A stretch of 64,000 nt of DNA, taken from an uncultured Oscillospiraceae bacterium (lineage in GTDB: Bacteria; Bacillota; Clostridia; Oscillospirales; Oscillospiraceae). Under the pieces are notes generated by a model. It was not told the origin of the DNA. It saw only the letters and a program-made list of their open reading frames with translations, and searched no databases. Below, piece by piece: positions 26,216 through 36,341 of this stretch. The translations under genes were made by a program, and so were the position numbers. Within the stretch, counting starts at the first letter, position 1; each line of letters begins with the position of its first letter. The stretch spans positions 30,881 to 94,880 of the forward strand of contig CANQXG010000004.1 of the NCBI GenBank assembly GCA_947627735.1. Direction: 5' to 3'.

Positions 26216-27795
26216 GGGATCAGTCCGCCTCGGCCGTGTCCTCGGTATGCCGGGACACGTTCACCATCTTCGGCAGCTCGAACAGGTACGAGCCGTCCTC
26301 CGCCAGCTTCTTCTGGGGGAAGTGGCAGGCCAGATAGTGGCCCGGCTCCACCTCCGTCAGCTCCGGCGGCACGGTCTTGCACTTGTCGCAGGCCATATAG
26401 CACCGGGTATGGAACTTGCACCCGGAGGGCGGCTTGATGGGGCTGGGGATGTTGCCCTCCAGCAGGATGCGGTCCCTCTTCAGGGAGTCCAGGTCGGTGG
26501 TGGGGATGGCGGACAGCAGCGCCACCGTATAGGGGTGGCGGGGGTCCTTGAAGATGGTTTCGCTGTCGCCCAGCTCCACCACGTTGCCCAGGTACATCAC
26601 GCAGATACGATCGGAGATATACCGGACCACGGACAGGTCATGGCTGATGAACATGTACGTCAGGTGCTGCTTTTCCTTCAGCTCCTGCAGCAGGTTGATG
26701 ATCTGGGACTGGATGGACACGTCCAGCGCGGACACGCACTCGTCGCAGACGATGAACTTCGGCTGCACCGCCAATGCCCGGGCGATGGCCACGCGCTGAC
26801 GCTGGCCGCCGGAGAACTGGTGGGGATACCGATGGAGCATATACTCCTGCAGGCCGCACATCTCCATGGTCCGGACGATGTGCTGGCGCATTTTATCGGT
26901 GCCGTGCTTGTAGAAGTTGTGGGTCAGCAGGCCCTCCTCGATGATCTGACCGATGGTCATACGGGGGTTTAGGCTGGAATAGGGGTCCTGGAAGATGATC
27001 TGCAGGTCCTTGCGGAACAGGCGCATCTCGTTGTACTTCAGCCGGGACAGGTCGATGCCGGTGTCCCGCATGGCCTCGTACTTGTCGAACTCCTCATTGC
27101 CGGCGTACTTCGCCCGCAGCTGGTCCAGCTGCTCGTCCACCGCCTTCACGGCGGCGTCGCAGGCGTCGTATTCCTTCTGGGCCGCGTCCAGCTTGTTCTT
27201 GGCGGAACCCGCCTGGCCGGCGCTCTTGGGGTCGTCCATCAGGCTGTCATAGTCCAGCCGGGCCTTCACCAGGGCCTCCCGGGCCTTGCGGCGCTTGAGC
27301 TGCTCGCCGTGCTGCTTCAGCAGCAGGTCACGGCCGGCGTTGCCCTCGTCCACAGCGAAGAAGCCGCCCATGATCTTGACGATGTTCATCAGACAGGTCT
27401 GCTCCTCGCAGCGGGCCAGGTTCTGCTCCTGGAGGGTGTAGAAGTCGGCGTTGTCCTTGCCGCCCAGCTGCTCCACCTTTTTGTCCAGCTCCTCGGTCTT
27501 GCTGTGGGCCTTGCTGAGCTTTTCCTTGAACTTGTGCAACTCCTTGAGGGTCTTTTCCACGTACTCAGGGGCCATATCCTCCAAGGTGGAGCCATAATAC
27601 ATGGTGGTACCGGCGGTCTGGGGATACAGCTGCAGCAGCACACGGCCCAGGGTGGACTTGCCGCATCCGGACTCGCCCACCACGCCCAGGGTCTCGCCCT
27701 CGTAGATGTCCAGGGAGATGTCCTCGTTGGCGCGCACATACAGCTGCTCCCGCTGGAACAGGCTGCTCTTGGCCACGGGGAAATACTTTTTCAGG

Positions 27796-28809
<1,014 letters not shown>

Positions 28810-28821
28810 GTGTGTCCCTCC

Positions 28822-30777
28822 TCACTTTTCAACGCTGGACTTGGGGTCCAGAACGTCGCGCAGGGCGTCGCCCACGATGTTGATGCAGACGGTGGTCACC
28901 GCCAGGAAGATAGAGGTGAACACCCACTGCCACCAGTACGCGTTGATGATGGTCTCGTTGTTGGCGCCGTTGAGCATATTGCCCCAGGTCGGCCGGGGAT
29001 ATGCCACGCCGAAGCCCAGGTAGCTCAAGGAGGACTCGGTCAGCATGCAGGTGCCGAAGTCCAGCATCAGGCTCACCAGGATGACGCTCATCACGTTGGG
29101 GAGGATATGCTTGAAGGCGATGACGCTCTCCTTCACGCCCATGGACTGGGCGGCCACCACGTACTCGCTCTCGCGGACCACCAGGATCTGGCCGCGGACC
29201 AGACGGGCCAGGCCCGGCCAGGTCAGCACGCCCAGGATGCACATGATGATGAAGATACGCATGGTCTCGCTCAGCACCATACGGCTCATGACCGCCGAAA
29301 GGATCATGGCGAAGGGCAAAAACGGGATGGCGGAGAAGATCTCCGCGATACGCATCAGCAGCACGTCCACCTTCCCGCCGAAGTAGCCGGAAAGGCAGCC
29401 GATGATGATGCCGATGATGGTGGAGATGATGACGGCCACCGCGCCCACGGTCATGGTCATCTTGCCGCCGTTGATGATGCGCTGGAAGATGTCGGCGCCC
29501 CGGTTATCGGTGCCGAACAGGTACCCCTTCAGGCCCCACTTGGCGCACAGGTCGCCGTTGGCGTCCTTGGCGTAGGTCTGGAACGCGCCGGCAAAGATCT
29601 CGCTGGCGCCGTTGGCCTCCTCGGGCACCTGGCACTGGTTCAGCGCGTCGCCGCCCCAGGAGTACACGTGGCCCTTATTGGTCAGGCCGGAGTAGTGATA
29701 CGAGCCGCTGACGATCTGCACATAGTCCTCGTCCTCGGGCAGCTCCGGCGCCGCCACCACGTCCAGCGGGAAGTCGCCGGTGAAGCACACGGACCCGTCG
29801 CTCAGCAGCAGGCACAGGTTGCTGTTGGTGGCGGTGATGGCCTCGATGGTCCGGCCGTCCAGGTACTCGCCGATGGCCACGGCCTTGCTGTTCATGTTGC
29901 TGCGCACCATGTTGAACAGGTCGCGGGAGCCGGTATACACGCTGTTGTGCCGGCCGTTCAGGCCCACGATGTAGTTCAGGGTGAAGTCGATGTCGTCGGC
30001 CATGCCCAGGTTCAGGAACAGATCCATGTTGGCATAGGTCAGCTTGTTGCCCCACAGATACAGCTTCCCGTCGTCCATCAGGATGGCGCTGACCTGGTAG
30101 CCGCATGTCAGCTTCTTGATGTGGCTGACGTCCACGCCGTTATCCGCCAGCTCCTGGGGGAAGTAGGCGATGTTGGGGTTGACCTCCTTGCCGGCGGCCA
30201 CGGTCTCGGCCTCGGTGCCGTACTGGCCCAGGGTCTTGGCGCCCCAGCAATAAATCTTGCCGGACTCGCTGATGGCCACCACGTGGTCGATGCCCGCCGC
30301 CACCATGGCGATCTTGTCGTTGAGGACCTCCTCAGGGATCTGGCTGATATCCACGCCCGTGGTGCCGATCTGGGTGGAACCCCAGATATACACCTTGCCG
30401 GCGTTGGACAGGCCCACGGTGAAGGAGCCGTAGCTGTCGATCATCTTGATATCGTTCTCCAGCTCCTTGGGCACCTTCATCAGGCTCATATTGGGCGCCA
30501 TGCTCTGCTGGGTGACCTCGGTATAGGCGTCCTTATATTTTGGCATGAACAGCGGCCCGACGAACACGGTGATGAACATGCAGATAAGCAATATCAGCGC
30601 GCCCACGGCCAGCTTCCTCTCCAGGAAGTTGTTGACCACCTGCCGCATAGGGCTGACGATGGCCTCTGCGTCGGCGGCCTTCGCCGCGTCCATCTCGTCC
30701 GCCAGGGTATTGCTGCCGCCCCGGAACAGGCGTCCCAGCCAGGAGGCATGCTTCTGGGAAGAATCTTTCTTGCTCAT
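28822..30777 (-). CDS. oppC: oligopeptide ABC permease (OppC) with RCC1-like repeat domain in first extracellular loop
   Basis: TM1 LAVGALILLICMFITVFVGPLFMPKY; repeats GKVYIWGST, GKIYCWGAKTLGQYG, GKLYLWGNK, GHVYSWGGDALNQC; then FGTDNRGADIFQRII and BPD_transp_1 core. Confidence 0.93.
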   Translation of the reverse strand: MSKKDSSQKHASWLGRLFRGGSNTLADEMDAAKAADAEAIVSPMRQVVNNFLERKLAVGALILLICMFITVFVGPLFMPKYKDAYTEVTQQSMAPNMSLMKVPKELENDIKMIDSYGSFTVGLSNAGKVYIWGSTQIGTTGVDISQIPEEVLNDKIAMVAAGIDHVVAISESGKIYCWGAKTLGQYGTEAETVAAGKEVNPNIAYFPQELADNGVDVSHIKKLTCGYQVSAILMDDGKLYLWGNKLTYANMDLFLNLGMADDIDFTLNYIVGLNGRHNSVYTGSRDLFNMVRSNMNSKAVAIGEYLDGRTIEAITATNSNLCLLLSDGSVCFTGDFPLDVVAAPELPEDEDYVQIVSGSYHYSGLTNKGHVYSWGGDALNQCQVPEEANGASEIFAGAFQTYAKDANGDLCAKWGLKGYLFGTDNRGADIFQRIINGGKMTMTVGAVAVIISTIIGIIIGCLSGYFGGKVDVLLMRIAEIFSAIPFLPFAMILSAVMSRMVLSETMRIFIIMCILGVLTWPGLARLVRGQILVVRESEYVVAAQSMGVKESVIAFKHILPNVMSVILVSLMLDFGTCMLTESSLSYLGFGVAYPRPTWGNMLNGANNETIINAYWWQWVFTSIFLAVTTVCINIVGDALRDVLDPKSSVEK

Positions 30778-30793
30778 AACTCTGCCTCCCCTC

Positions 30794-31837
30794 TCACTTA
30801 TTGACCCGGACCCGCGGGTCGACCAGGCCGTACACCAGGTCGATCACCAGCGTGCCGATCAGGCTCGTGGCGATGTAGAACATCTGCATCAGCAGCACCA
30901 GGTCATAGTCCGCGTCACGCAGCGCCGTCAGCATGATACGGCCCATGCCGTTCCAGCCGAAGATGTTCTCGATGACGATGGACCCGCCGAAGATGCCCAA
31001 AAACCAGCCCACCACCAGCGTGACGATGGGGATCAGGGCGTTGCGCCAGGCGTGGGAGTAGATGACCACCTTTTCCTTCAGGCCCTTGGCCCGGGCGGTC
31101 TTGATGCAGTCCATGCTCAGCGCCTCGATCATGGACGCCCGCACGTAACGGGTCATGCCGCCCAGGGAGCAGAAAACCTCCGTGATCAGCGGCAGGGCCA
31201 TGTAGTACATCTCGTCCTTGAACCGGGCGAAGCCCACATAGCTGGACCCGGGCGTCTTCATCCCGCTGGGCGGGAAGATGTGCAGCTTCGAGCAGAAGAT
31301 CCAGATGAACAGTATCGCCACCAGGAAGGTGGGCAGAGAGTAGCCCAAAATGGTGAACACCTGCACGGCCTGGTCCGTCTTGCTGCCCCGCCGCACCGCG
31401 CAGTGGATGCCCAGGGGGATGGTGATACCAAGCGCCAGGATGGTGACGAATATGTTCAGCTTGATGGTGTTGATCATGGGCTGCGCCACCACGTCCACCA
31501 CCGGCTTTTTATAGTCGTACGAATAGCCCAGGTTGCCCTCGAGCAGTCCGTCGTAGCTTCCGTCGTAAAGGGGGTATACCCCGATCCAGCGCAGGTACCG
31601 GATCACTTTATTATTTGTGTCCGTGCCGTACATGCGTTGGTATTTCAAAAGGAGCCTGTCGAAGAATTCCTGTTCCTGCCCCTTGGGAACGGAGTTCTTC
31701 AGCGCCTTCAATTCCGCCTGAGCGTCGGTATAGGCTCGGTTGGCGGGCACCAGACTGTAGATCATAAACAGTATGAACGACAGCAGCACCAGCACCACCA
31801 GCATATACCCGACCCTCTTGAGAACGTATCTTCCCAT
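30794..31837 (-). CDS. oppB: oligopeptide ABC permease
   Basis: MGRYVLKRVGYMLVVLVLLSFILFMIYSLVP...NLGYSY...ARAKGLKEKVVIYSHAWRNALIPIVTLV. Confidence 0.95.
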   Translation of the reverse strand: MGRYVLKRVGYMLVVLVLLSFILFMIYSLVPANRAYTDAQAELKALKNSVPKGQEQEFFDRLLLKYQRMYGTDTNNKVIRYLRWIGVYPLYDGSYDGLLEGNLGYSYDYKKPVVDVVAQPMINTIKLNIFVTILALGITIPLGIHCAVRRGSKTDQAVQVFTILGYSLPTFLVAILFIWIFCSKLHIFPPSGMKTPGSSYVGFARFKDEMYYMALPLITEVFCSLGGMTRYVRASMIEALSMDCIKTARAKGLKEKVVIYSHAWRNALIPIVTLVVGWFLGIFGGSIVIENIFGWNGMGRIMLTALRDADYDLVLLMQMFYIATSLIGTLVIDLVYGLVDPRVRVNK

Positions 31838-31903
31838 ATCATTTCCTCGCTCTCTTCCGGAGCACGCGCCGCGGACACATGTTCACGCCAAGCGCACACT
31901 CTG

Positions 31904-31951
31904 TTAAAATAAAACGCCGCGGAGCGGGGGGCGCGCCCCCGGTCCGCGGCG
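31904..31951 (-). terminator. strong hairpin and T tract between oppA and oppB
   Basis: CGCCGCGGACCGGGGGCGCGCCCCCCGCTCCGCGGCGTTTTATTTTA on minus strand. Confidence 0.85.
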
Positions 31952-31989
31952 CAGGGTCTTATGCTATTTCGGGTCTATGCGTCTGCTTC

Positions 31990-34194
31990 TCAGCCCAGCA
32001 GGTACACGTCTGCCATATCCTTGATGTAGCAGACGGAGTTGTTCTCGAACCAGTAGGGATCGAGACGCCAGTTCCAGCTGTAGTCATAGGCAGCGGAGGT
32101 GAAACCGGTGGCGAAGTTGAAGCAGTTGTAGGTGGGAGTGCCGCTGTAGCTGACGCCCAGAGCGCCCTGATACAGCTCGTCGAGCATCGGGTTGAACTCG
32201 CCGATGGTCTGCTGCACCACGAAGCCGGCGGCCTTGATGTTGTCGTTCTCCATGAAGCCGGTCACCAGCAGGTCGGTGAACTCGTTATCGGAGGTGCCGT
32301 ACCAGTTGAGGGCCAGAGGCATGTAGTAATCGTCGCCCACCTGGGTCACGGTGTAAGCGCCGTCAACGGAGGCGTAGGTGATGTCGTAGTCATACATCTC
32401 GGCAGCGGGGATCTTCTTGTAGCGGACACCCTCGCCGGAGTAATCGGTACCGTCAGCGTTGTACACCCAGCCGCCGGCCTCCAGCACAGCGATGGCCTGG
32501 TCGACAGAGGTGTTGTAGGAGTTCAGCAGCATGCCGTCGGCCAGAGCCGCCTGATACTGCCAAGCGCCGGTGTAGTACGGGCCGTCGGTGACGCCGCCGT
32601 AGCCGCCGGTGAAGTCCTTCGCGAAGGTGGCGCGGTCAAGGCAGTAAGCGATGGCCTCACGGACCTCCTTGAACTGGGCCGGGCCCAGATCGCCACGGAA
32701 GCCCAGCTTGCCGTAGCCGGCGCGGCTGTAGTGGGTGGCGACGTACTTGTCGGGGTTGTCGTTGACCAGCTTGATGGCCTCGTCGGTGGCGTCGCCGCCG
32801 GTCACGCCGGACAGGACATCCACGCCGCCGGCCTGGAAGTCAGCCAGCTGGGTCTCGGAGATGATGCGCTTGTAGACGACCTTCTCGATCTGGGGAACGG
32901 TGCCCTCGTAGTTGCCCTTGAACTCAGGGTTCTTCACCAGGGTGACGGAGTGGTCCGCCTCGTCCCACTCTTCGATCATGTAGGGGCCGGAGTAGGGATA
33001 ATCCTGAGAGTGATCCCACACAGCGTCGCTGATCTGCTGCGCGTGGGTGTAAACGCCCTCGCCGTCCATCTCATAGAAGCTGTCGGACAGGTAGATGCCG
33101 TCGCCGTCATCCATGATGTCAACGTCGTCGCCGAGCCACAGGTTCAGAGGCTGGGGAGATAAGCCGGCGTAGGTGATGGCGTAGAAGTAAGGCATGTACT
33201 GAGCGTCAACAGTGACCTGCAGGGTGTACTCGTCGAGCAGACGCACGCCGGCGAAGGTCTTGCTGGGCTCGATGTCGCTGTCCTCAGCGGGAGCAGCGTC
33301 GGGGCCGCCGTAGGCGTTGAAGGCCTCATAGCCCACGAAGTTCAGGCCGCTGGTGCCGGTGCCGCCCGCCTGCAGAGCCACGGGGCCGCAGTTGGCCAGC
33401 ATGGCGACAACGTAGTTCTTCGCGGTGATGGCGGAGCCATCGGAGAACTTCAGGTCGTCATACAGGTGGATGGTGTAGGTGCGGGAGCCGTCCTCGTTGT
33501 CAACGGTCTCCAGGTTCTCCACGACGGTGGGGTTGACCTCGTAGCCGCCCTCCTTGGTGGTGGAGACGGTCTCCAGACCGGTGATCAGGTTCTCCACATC
33601 CAGGTCGCCGGCGCCGGGGCTGGACACGCCGTAGGAGCTGCTGCGCAGACGGCCGGACAGCTCGGTGGTGTTGCCCAGGAAGATGGAGTTATCGTCCTTC
33701 TCGCTGGTCCAGTCGATCAGAGCGGAAGCGGGACCCCAGTAGGGGTTGGTGGGATGCTCGTCGGTACCCTTGATCTCGGCATTGTAGATGTCGTAGTACT
33801 CGTTGGAGTACAGGGGGATCTCAGGCAGCAGGGAGTTCCAGCGCTGGATGTACAGCTTCCACCAGCTGGCGTACACGTCGTCCTCGGTCTGCCAGTAGCC
33901 GTCCTCGGGAACGGTGGTGTTGTACACCATGGCCATGGACAGGAAGTCCATGCCCAGCTCGTAGAGCTGACCGTCACGCTCGATGTAAGCGTAGCCGGTA
34001 TCCGGGTCCTCGATGACCTCGTCGATGGTCACGTCGGAGCCGAACTGCTCGTACAGCTCCACGTAGTCGGTGCCATACTCCAGGCCGGCGATGCTGGTGA
34101 CAGGCTCGGCCTTGGGAGCCTCGGACGCGAACGCCGGAGCGCCAAGAGCCAGGACCATGACCAGGGCCAGAAGCAGGCTGATCAGTTTCTTCAT
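31990..34194 (-). CDS. oppA: oligopeptide-binding protein (SBP_bac_5), Sec signal without lipobox
   Basis: MKKLISLLLALVMVLALGAPAFASEAP; 734 aa; upstream of oppBCDF. Confidence 0.9.
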   Translation of the reverse strand: MKKLISLLLALVMVLALGAPAFASEAPKAEPVTSIAGLEYGTDYVELYEQFGSDVTIDEVIEDPDTGYAYIERDGQLYELGMDFLSMAMVYNTTVPEDGYWQTEDDVYASWWKLYIQRWNSLLPEIPLYSNEYYDIYNAEIKGTDEHPTNPYWGPASALIDWTSEKDDNSIFLGNTTELSGRLRSSSYGVSSPGAGDLDVENLITGLETVSTTKEGGYEVNPTVVENLETVDNEDGSRTYTIHLYDDLKFSDGSAITAKNYVVAMLANCGPVALQAGGTGTSGLNFVGYEAFNAYGGPDAAPAEDSDIEPSKTFAGVRLLDEYTLQVTVDAQYMPYFYAITYAGLSPQPLNLWLGDDVDIMDDGDGIYLSDSFYEMDGEGVYTHAQQISDAVWDHSQDYPYSGPYMIEEWDEADHSVTLVKNPEFKGNYEGTVPQIEKVVYKRIISETQLADFQAGGVDVLSGVTGGDATDEAIKLVNDNPDKYVATHYSRAGYGKLGFRGDLGPAQFKEVREAIAYCLDRATFAKDFTGGYGGVTDGPYYTGAWQYQAALADGMLLNSYNTSVDQAIAVLEAGGWVYNADGTDYSGEGVRYKKIPAAEMYDYDITYASVDGAYTVTQVGDDYYMPLALNWYGTSDNEFTDLLVTGFMENDNIKAAGFVVQQTIGEFNPMLDELYQGALGVSYSGTPTYNCFNFATGFTSAAYDYSWNWRLDPYWFENNSVCYIKDMADVYLLG

Positions 34195-34359
34195 CTTGTT
34201 TCCTCCTATAATATTTTTGTTTTTGCGCTTTCTACAAATCCCCGAAGAGATGTTGTATATGTTCTCATTCGCCCCGTAGGATACGGGGCGACAGGGGGGC
34301 CGGCCCCCCTGGCTGTCCGCGGCGGAAAAACGTTCGTCCGCCGTAGAAATATTAAATGT

Positions 34360-34388
34360 ATTTTAGTACTTTATCGTGATGGTGTCAA
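34360..34388 (-). promoter_or_regulatory. SigA promoter of oppA operon
   Basis: TTGACA-17-TAAAAT on minus strand. Confidence 0.85.
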
Positions 34389-34487
34389 GAAAACAATCCG
34401 GAAATGCCGCCGGATTCATCCAATTACAGCACTTTGCCCAGCCCCCGCCAATATCTGCCCGGGGATTTCGGGTGAAAATGCCAGTGC

Positions 34488-36194
34488 TCACACGATGCCG
34501 CCGAGATCGTAATCCGCCAGCCACTTGCTGGCCTTCTCGCATACCCCGGCCAAGCAATGGGGGTCGAAGGGACTCTCCAGACCGGCATTGGCCAGCAGCT
34601 CCGTGAACACCCGGCTGCCGCCCTGGCGGGTGTAGGCCATGTACTTTTCCCACGCCGCTTTCTGGTCGTCCTGCAGCAGCGCCCAGAACTGCAGCGACAC
34701 CGTCTGGGCCAGGCAGTAATCGATGTAATAAAACGGTCGGGAGTAGATGTGGTGCTGCCGCTGCCAGCCCTCTCCCTCGCTGTAGAAGGGGATGTCCCCG
34801 TCCAGCTTCATCCAGGGCATATACACCCCCAGCAGCCGCTTCCAGGTGGCGTGCCGCTCCGCCGGGGTCATCTCCGGGTGGTCGTATACCTCGTGCTGGA
34901 AGTGGTCCACCATGGTGCCGTAGGGGATGAACGTCAGCGCCCCGGCCAGGTGGCTGTACCGGAATTTCCGCGCGTCGTCGCCGAAGAAGTCCTCCTCCCA
35001 GGGCCAGGCCATGAACTCCATGCTCATGGAGTGGACCTCGCAGCCCTCCATGCTGGGCCAGATGTACTGGGCGGGGACGCGGTCCTTGTTCATCCAGGAG
35101 GCGAAGGCGTGGCCGGCCTCGTGGGTGACCACCTCCACGTCGTGCTGGGTGCCGTTGAAGTTGGCGAAGATGAACGGTACGCCGTAGTCGGGGATGCTGG
35201 TGCAGTAGCCGCCGGCCTCCTTGCCCTCGGTGGACAGCACGTCCAGCAGCTCCATATCCAGCATGGTGTTGAAAAACTCCGCGGTCTCGGGACTCAGCTC
35301 ATTATAGAACTTCTTCCCCGCCGCCAGGATATCGTCGGGCGTGCCCTGGGGCCGGGGGTTGCCGGAGCGGAACTCCAGCGCGTTGTCCGCGAAGCTCATG
35401 GGGTACTGCTTGCCCAGCCGCTCCGCCTGCCGCCGGTAGATATCGTCCGCCACCGGGACGAGATACTTCACCACCGCCTCCCGGAAGCGCTCCACGTCCT
35501 CCCGGCCATAGCAGTTGCGGCCCATGCTGTAGTAGCCCAGGGGTGTGTAGCCGCCGTAGCCCAGCTTCTTGCCCATGCCGTCGCGCAGGTGCACCAGCTT
35601 GTCGTAGATGTCGTCCAGCTTATCCTGGTTGTCCTTGTACCACTGCCCCTCCGCCTTCCAGGCGGCCAGCCGCCGGGCATCGTCCGGGTCGTTTTTGAAC
35701 GGCGTGATCTGGCTGAGGGTGTACATGTTCCCCTCGAAGGGGATCTGGGCCGACGCCAGCAGCTTTTCATACTCCTGGGACAGGTCGTTGTCCTGGATCA
35801 GATCGGGGATGATCTCCGGGGAGAACGCCTTCAGGGCGATCTCCGCGTTGAGGAACATAAGCGTACCGTACTCCGCCTCGAAATCCTTCCGGAAGGGGCT
35901 GGCCAGCATGGCCAGGGTCCACTGCTGCTCGTACTCCTGCAGGGCCGGGCCGGCGGCGTTCCAGAACTTCATCTCCCCGTCGTAAAACGCGTCCCGGGTG
36001 TCGATGCTGTGGCGGATGTGGGCCAGGGTTCCCATGGTGCGGCCATGCTTGGCCTCCTGCTCCTTGGCCAGGAACAGCTCCTTCGCCTCGGCGTAGCTGG
36101 AGGCGTTTTTCAGCTTCTCCGTCATGGCCGCCAGGTCCTTCTTCATCTGCTCCACGTCGGGGCGCTCATAGGGCATTTCCGAGAATTTTATCAT
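34488..36194 (-). CDS. M3 family oligoendopeptidase F
   Basis: VVTHEAGHAFASWM (HExxH-type site in M3 context), PepF-like length and order. Confidence 0.93.
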   Translation of the reverse strand: MIKFSEMPYERPDVEQMKKDLAAMTEKLKNASSYAEAKELFLAKEQEAKHGRTMGTLAHIRHSIDTRDAFYDGEMKFWNAAGPALQEYEQQWTLAMLASPFRKDFEAEYGTLMFLNAEIALKAFSPEIIPDLIQDNDLSQEYEKLLASAQIPFEGNMYTLSQITPFKNDPDDARRLAAWKAEGQWYKDNQDKLDDIYDKLVHLRDGMGKKLGYGGYTPLGYYSMGRNCYGREDVERFREAVVKYLVPVADDIYRRQAERLGKQYPMSFADNALEFRSGNPRPQGTPDDILAAGKKFYNELSPETAEFFNTMLDMELLDVLSTEGKEAGGYCTSIPDYGVPFIFANFNGTQHDVEVVTHEAGHAFASWMNKDRVPAQYIWPSMEGCEVHSMSMEFMAWPWEEDFFGDDARKFRYSHLAGALTFIPYGTMVDHFQHEVYDHPEMTPAERHATWKRLLGVYMPWMKLDGDIPFYSEGEGWQRQHHIYSRPFYYIDYCLAQTVSLQFWALLQDDQKAAWEKYMAYTRQGGSRVFTELLANAGLESPFDPHCLAGVCEKASKWLADYDLGGIV

Positions 36195-36341
36195 GTATAT
36201 CCTCCGTTTCCGGTCCCATCGGGGCCGATAGTCCGATAAAATTGCATTTTAATTGTACCACACCGGCCGGCAAAGTGCAAGGCCGGGGAAAACTTCGCCG
36301 GGAAATTTGATATTTTCCCGCCGCCGTGGTAAAATCGGGCC

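Noticed and set aside
34557-36239. 560-aa plus-strand ORF
   Set aside because: Antisense to oligoendopeptidase F; shadow frame
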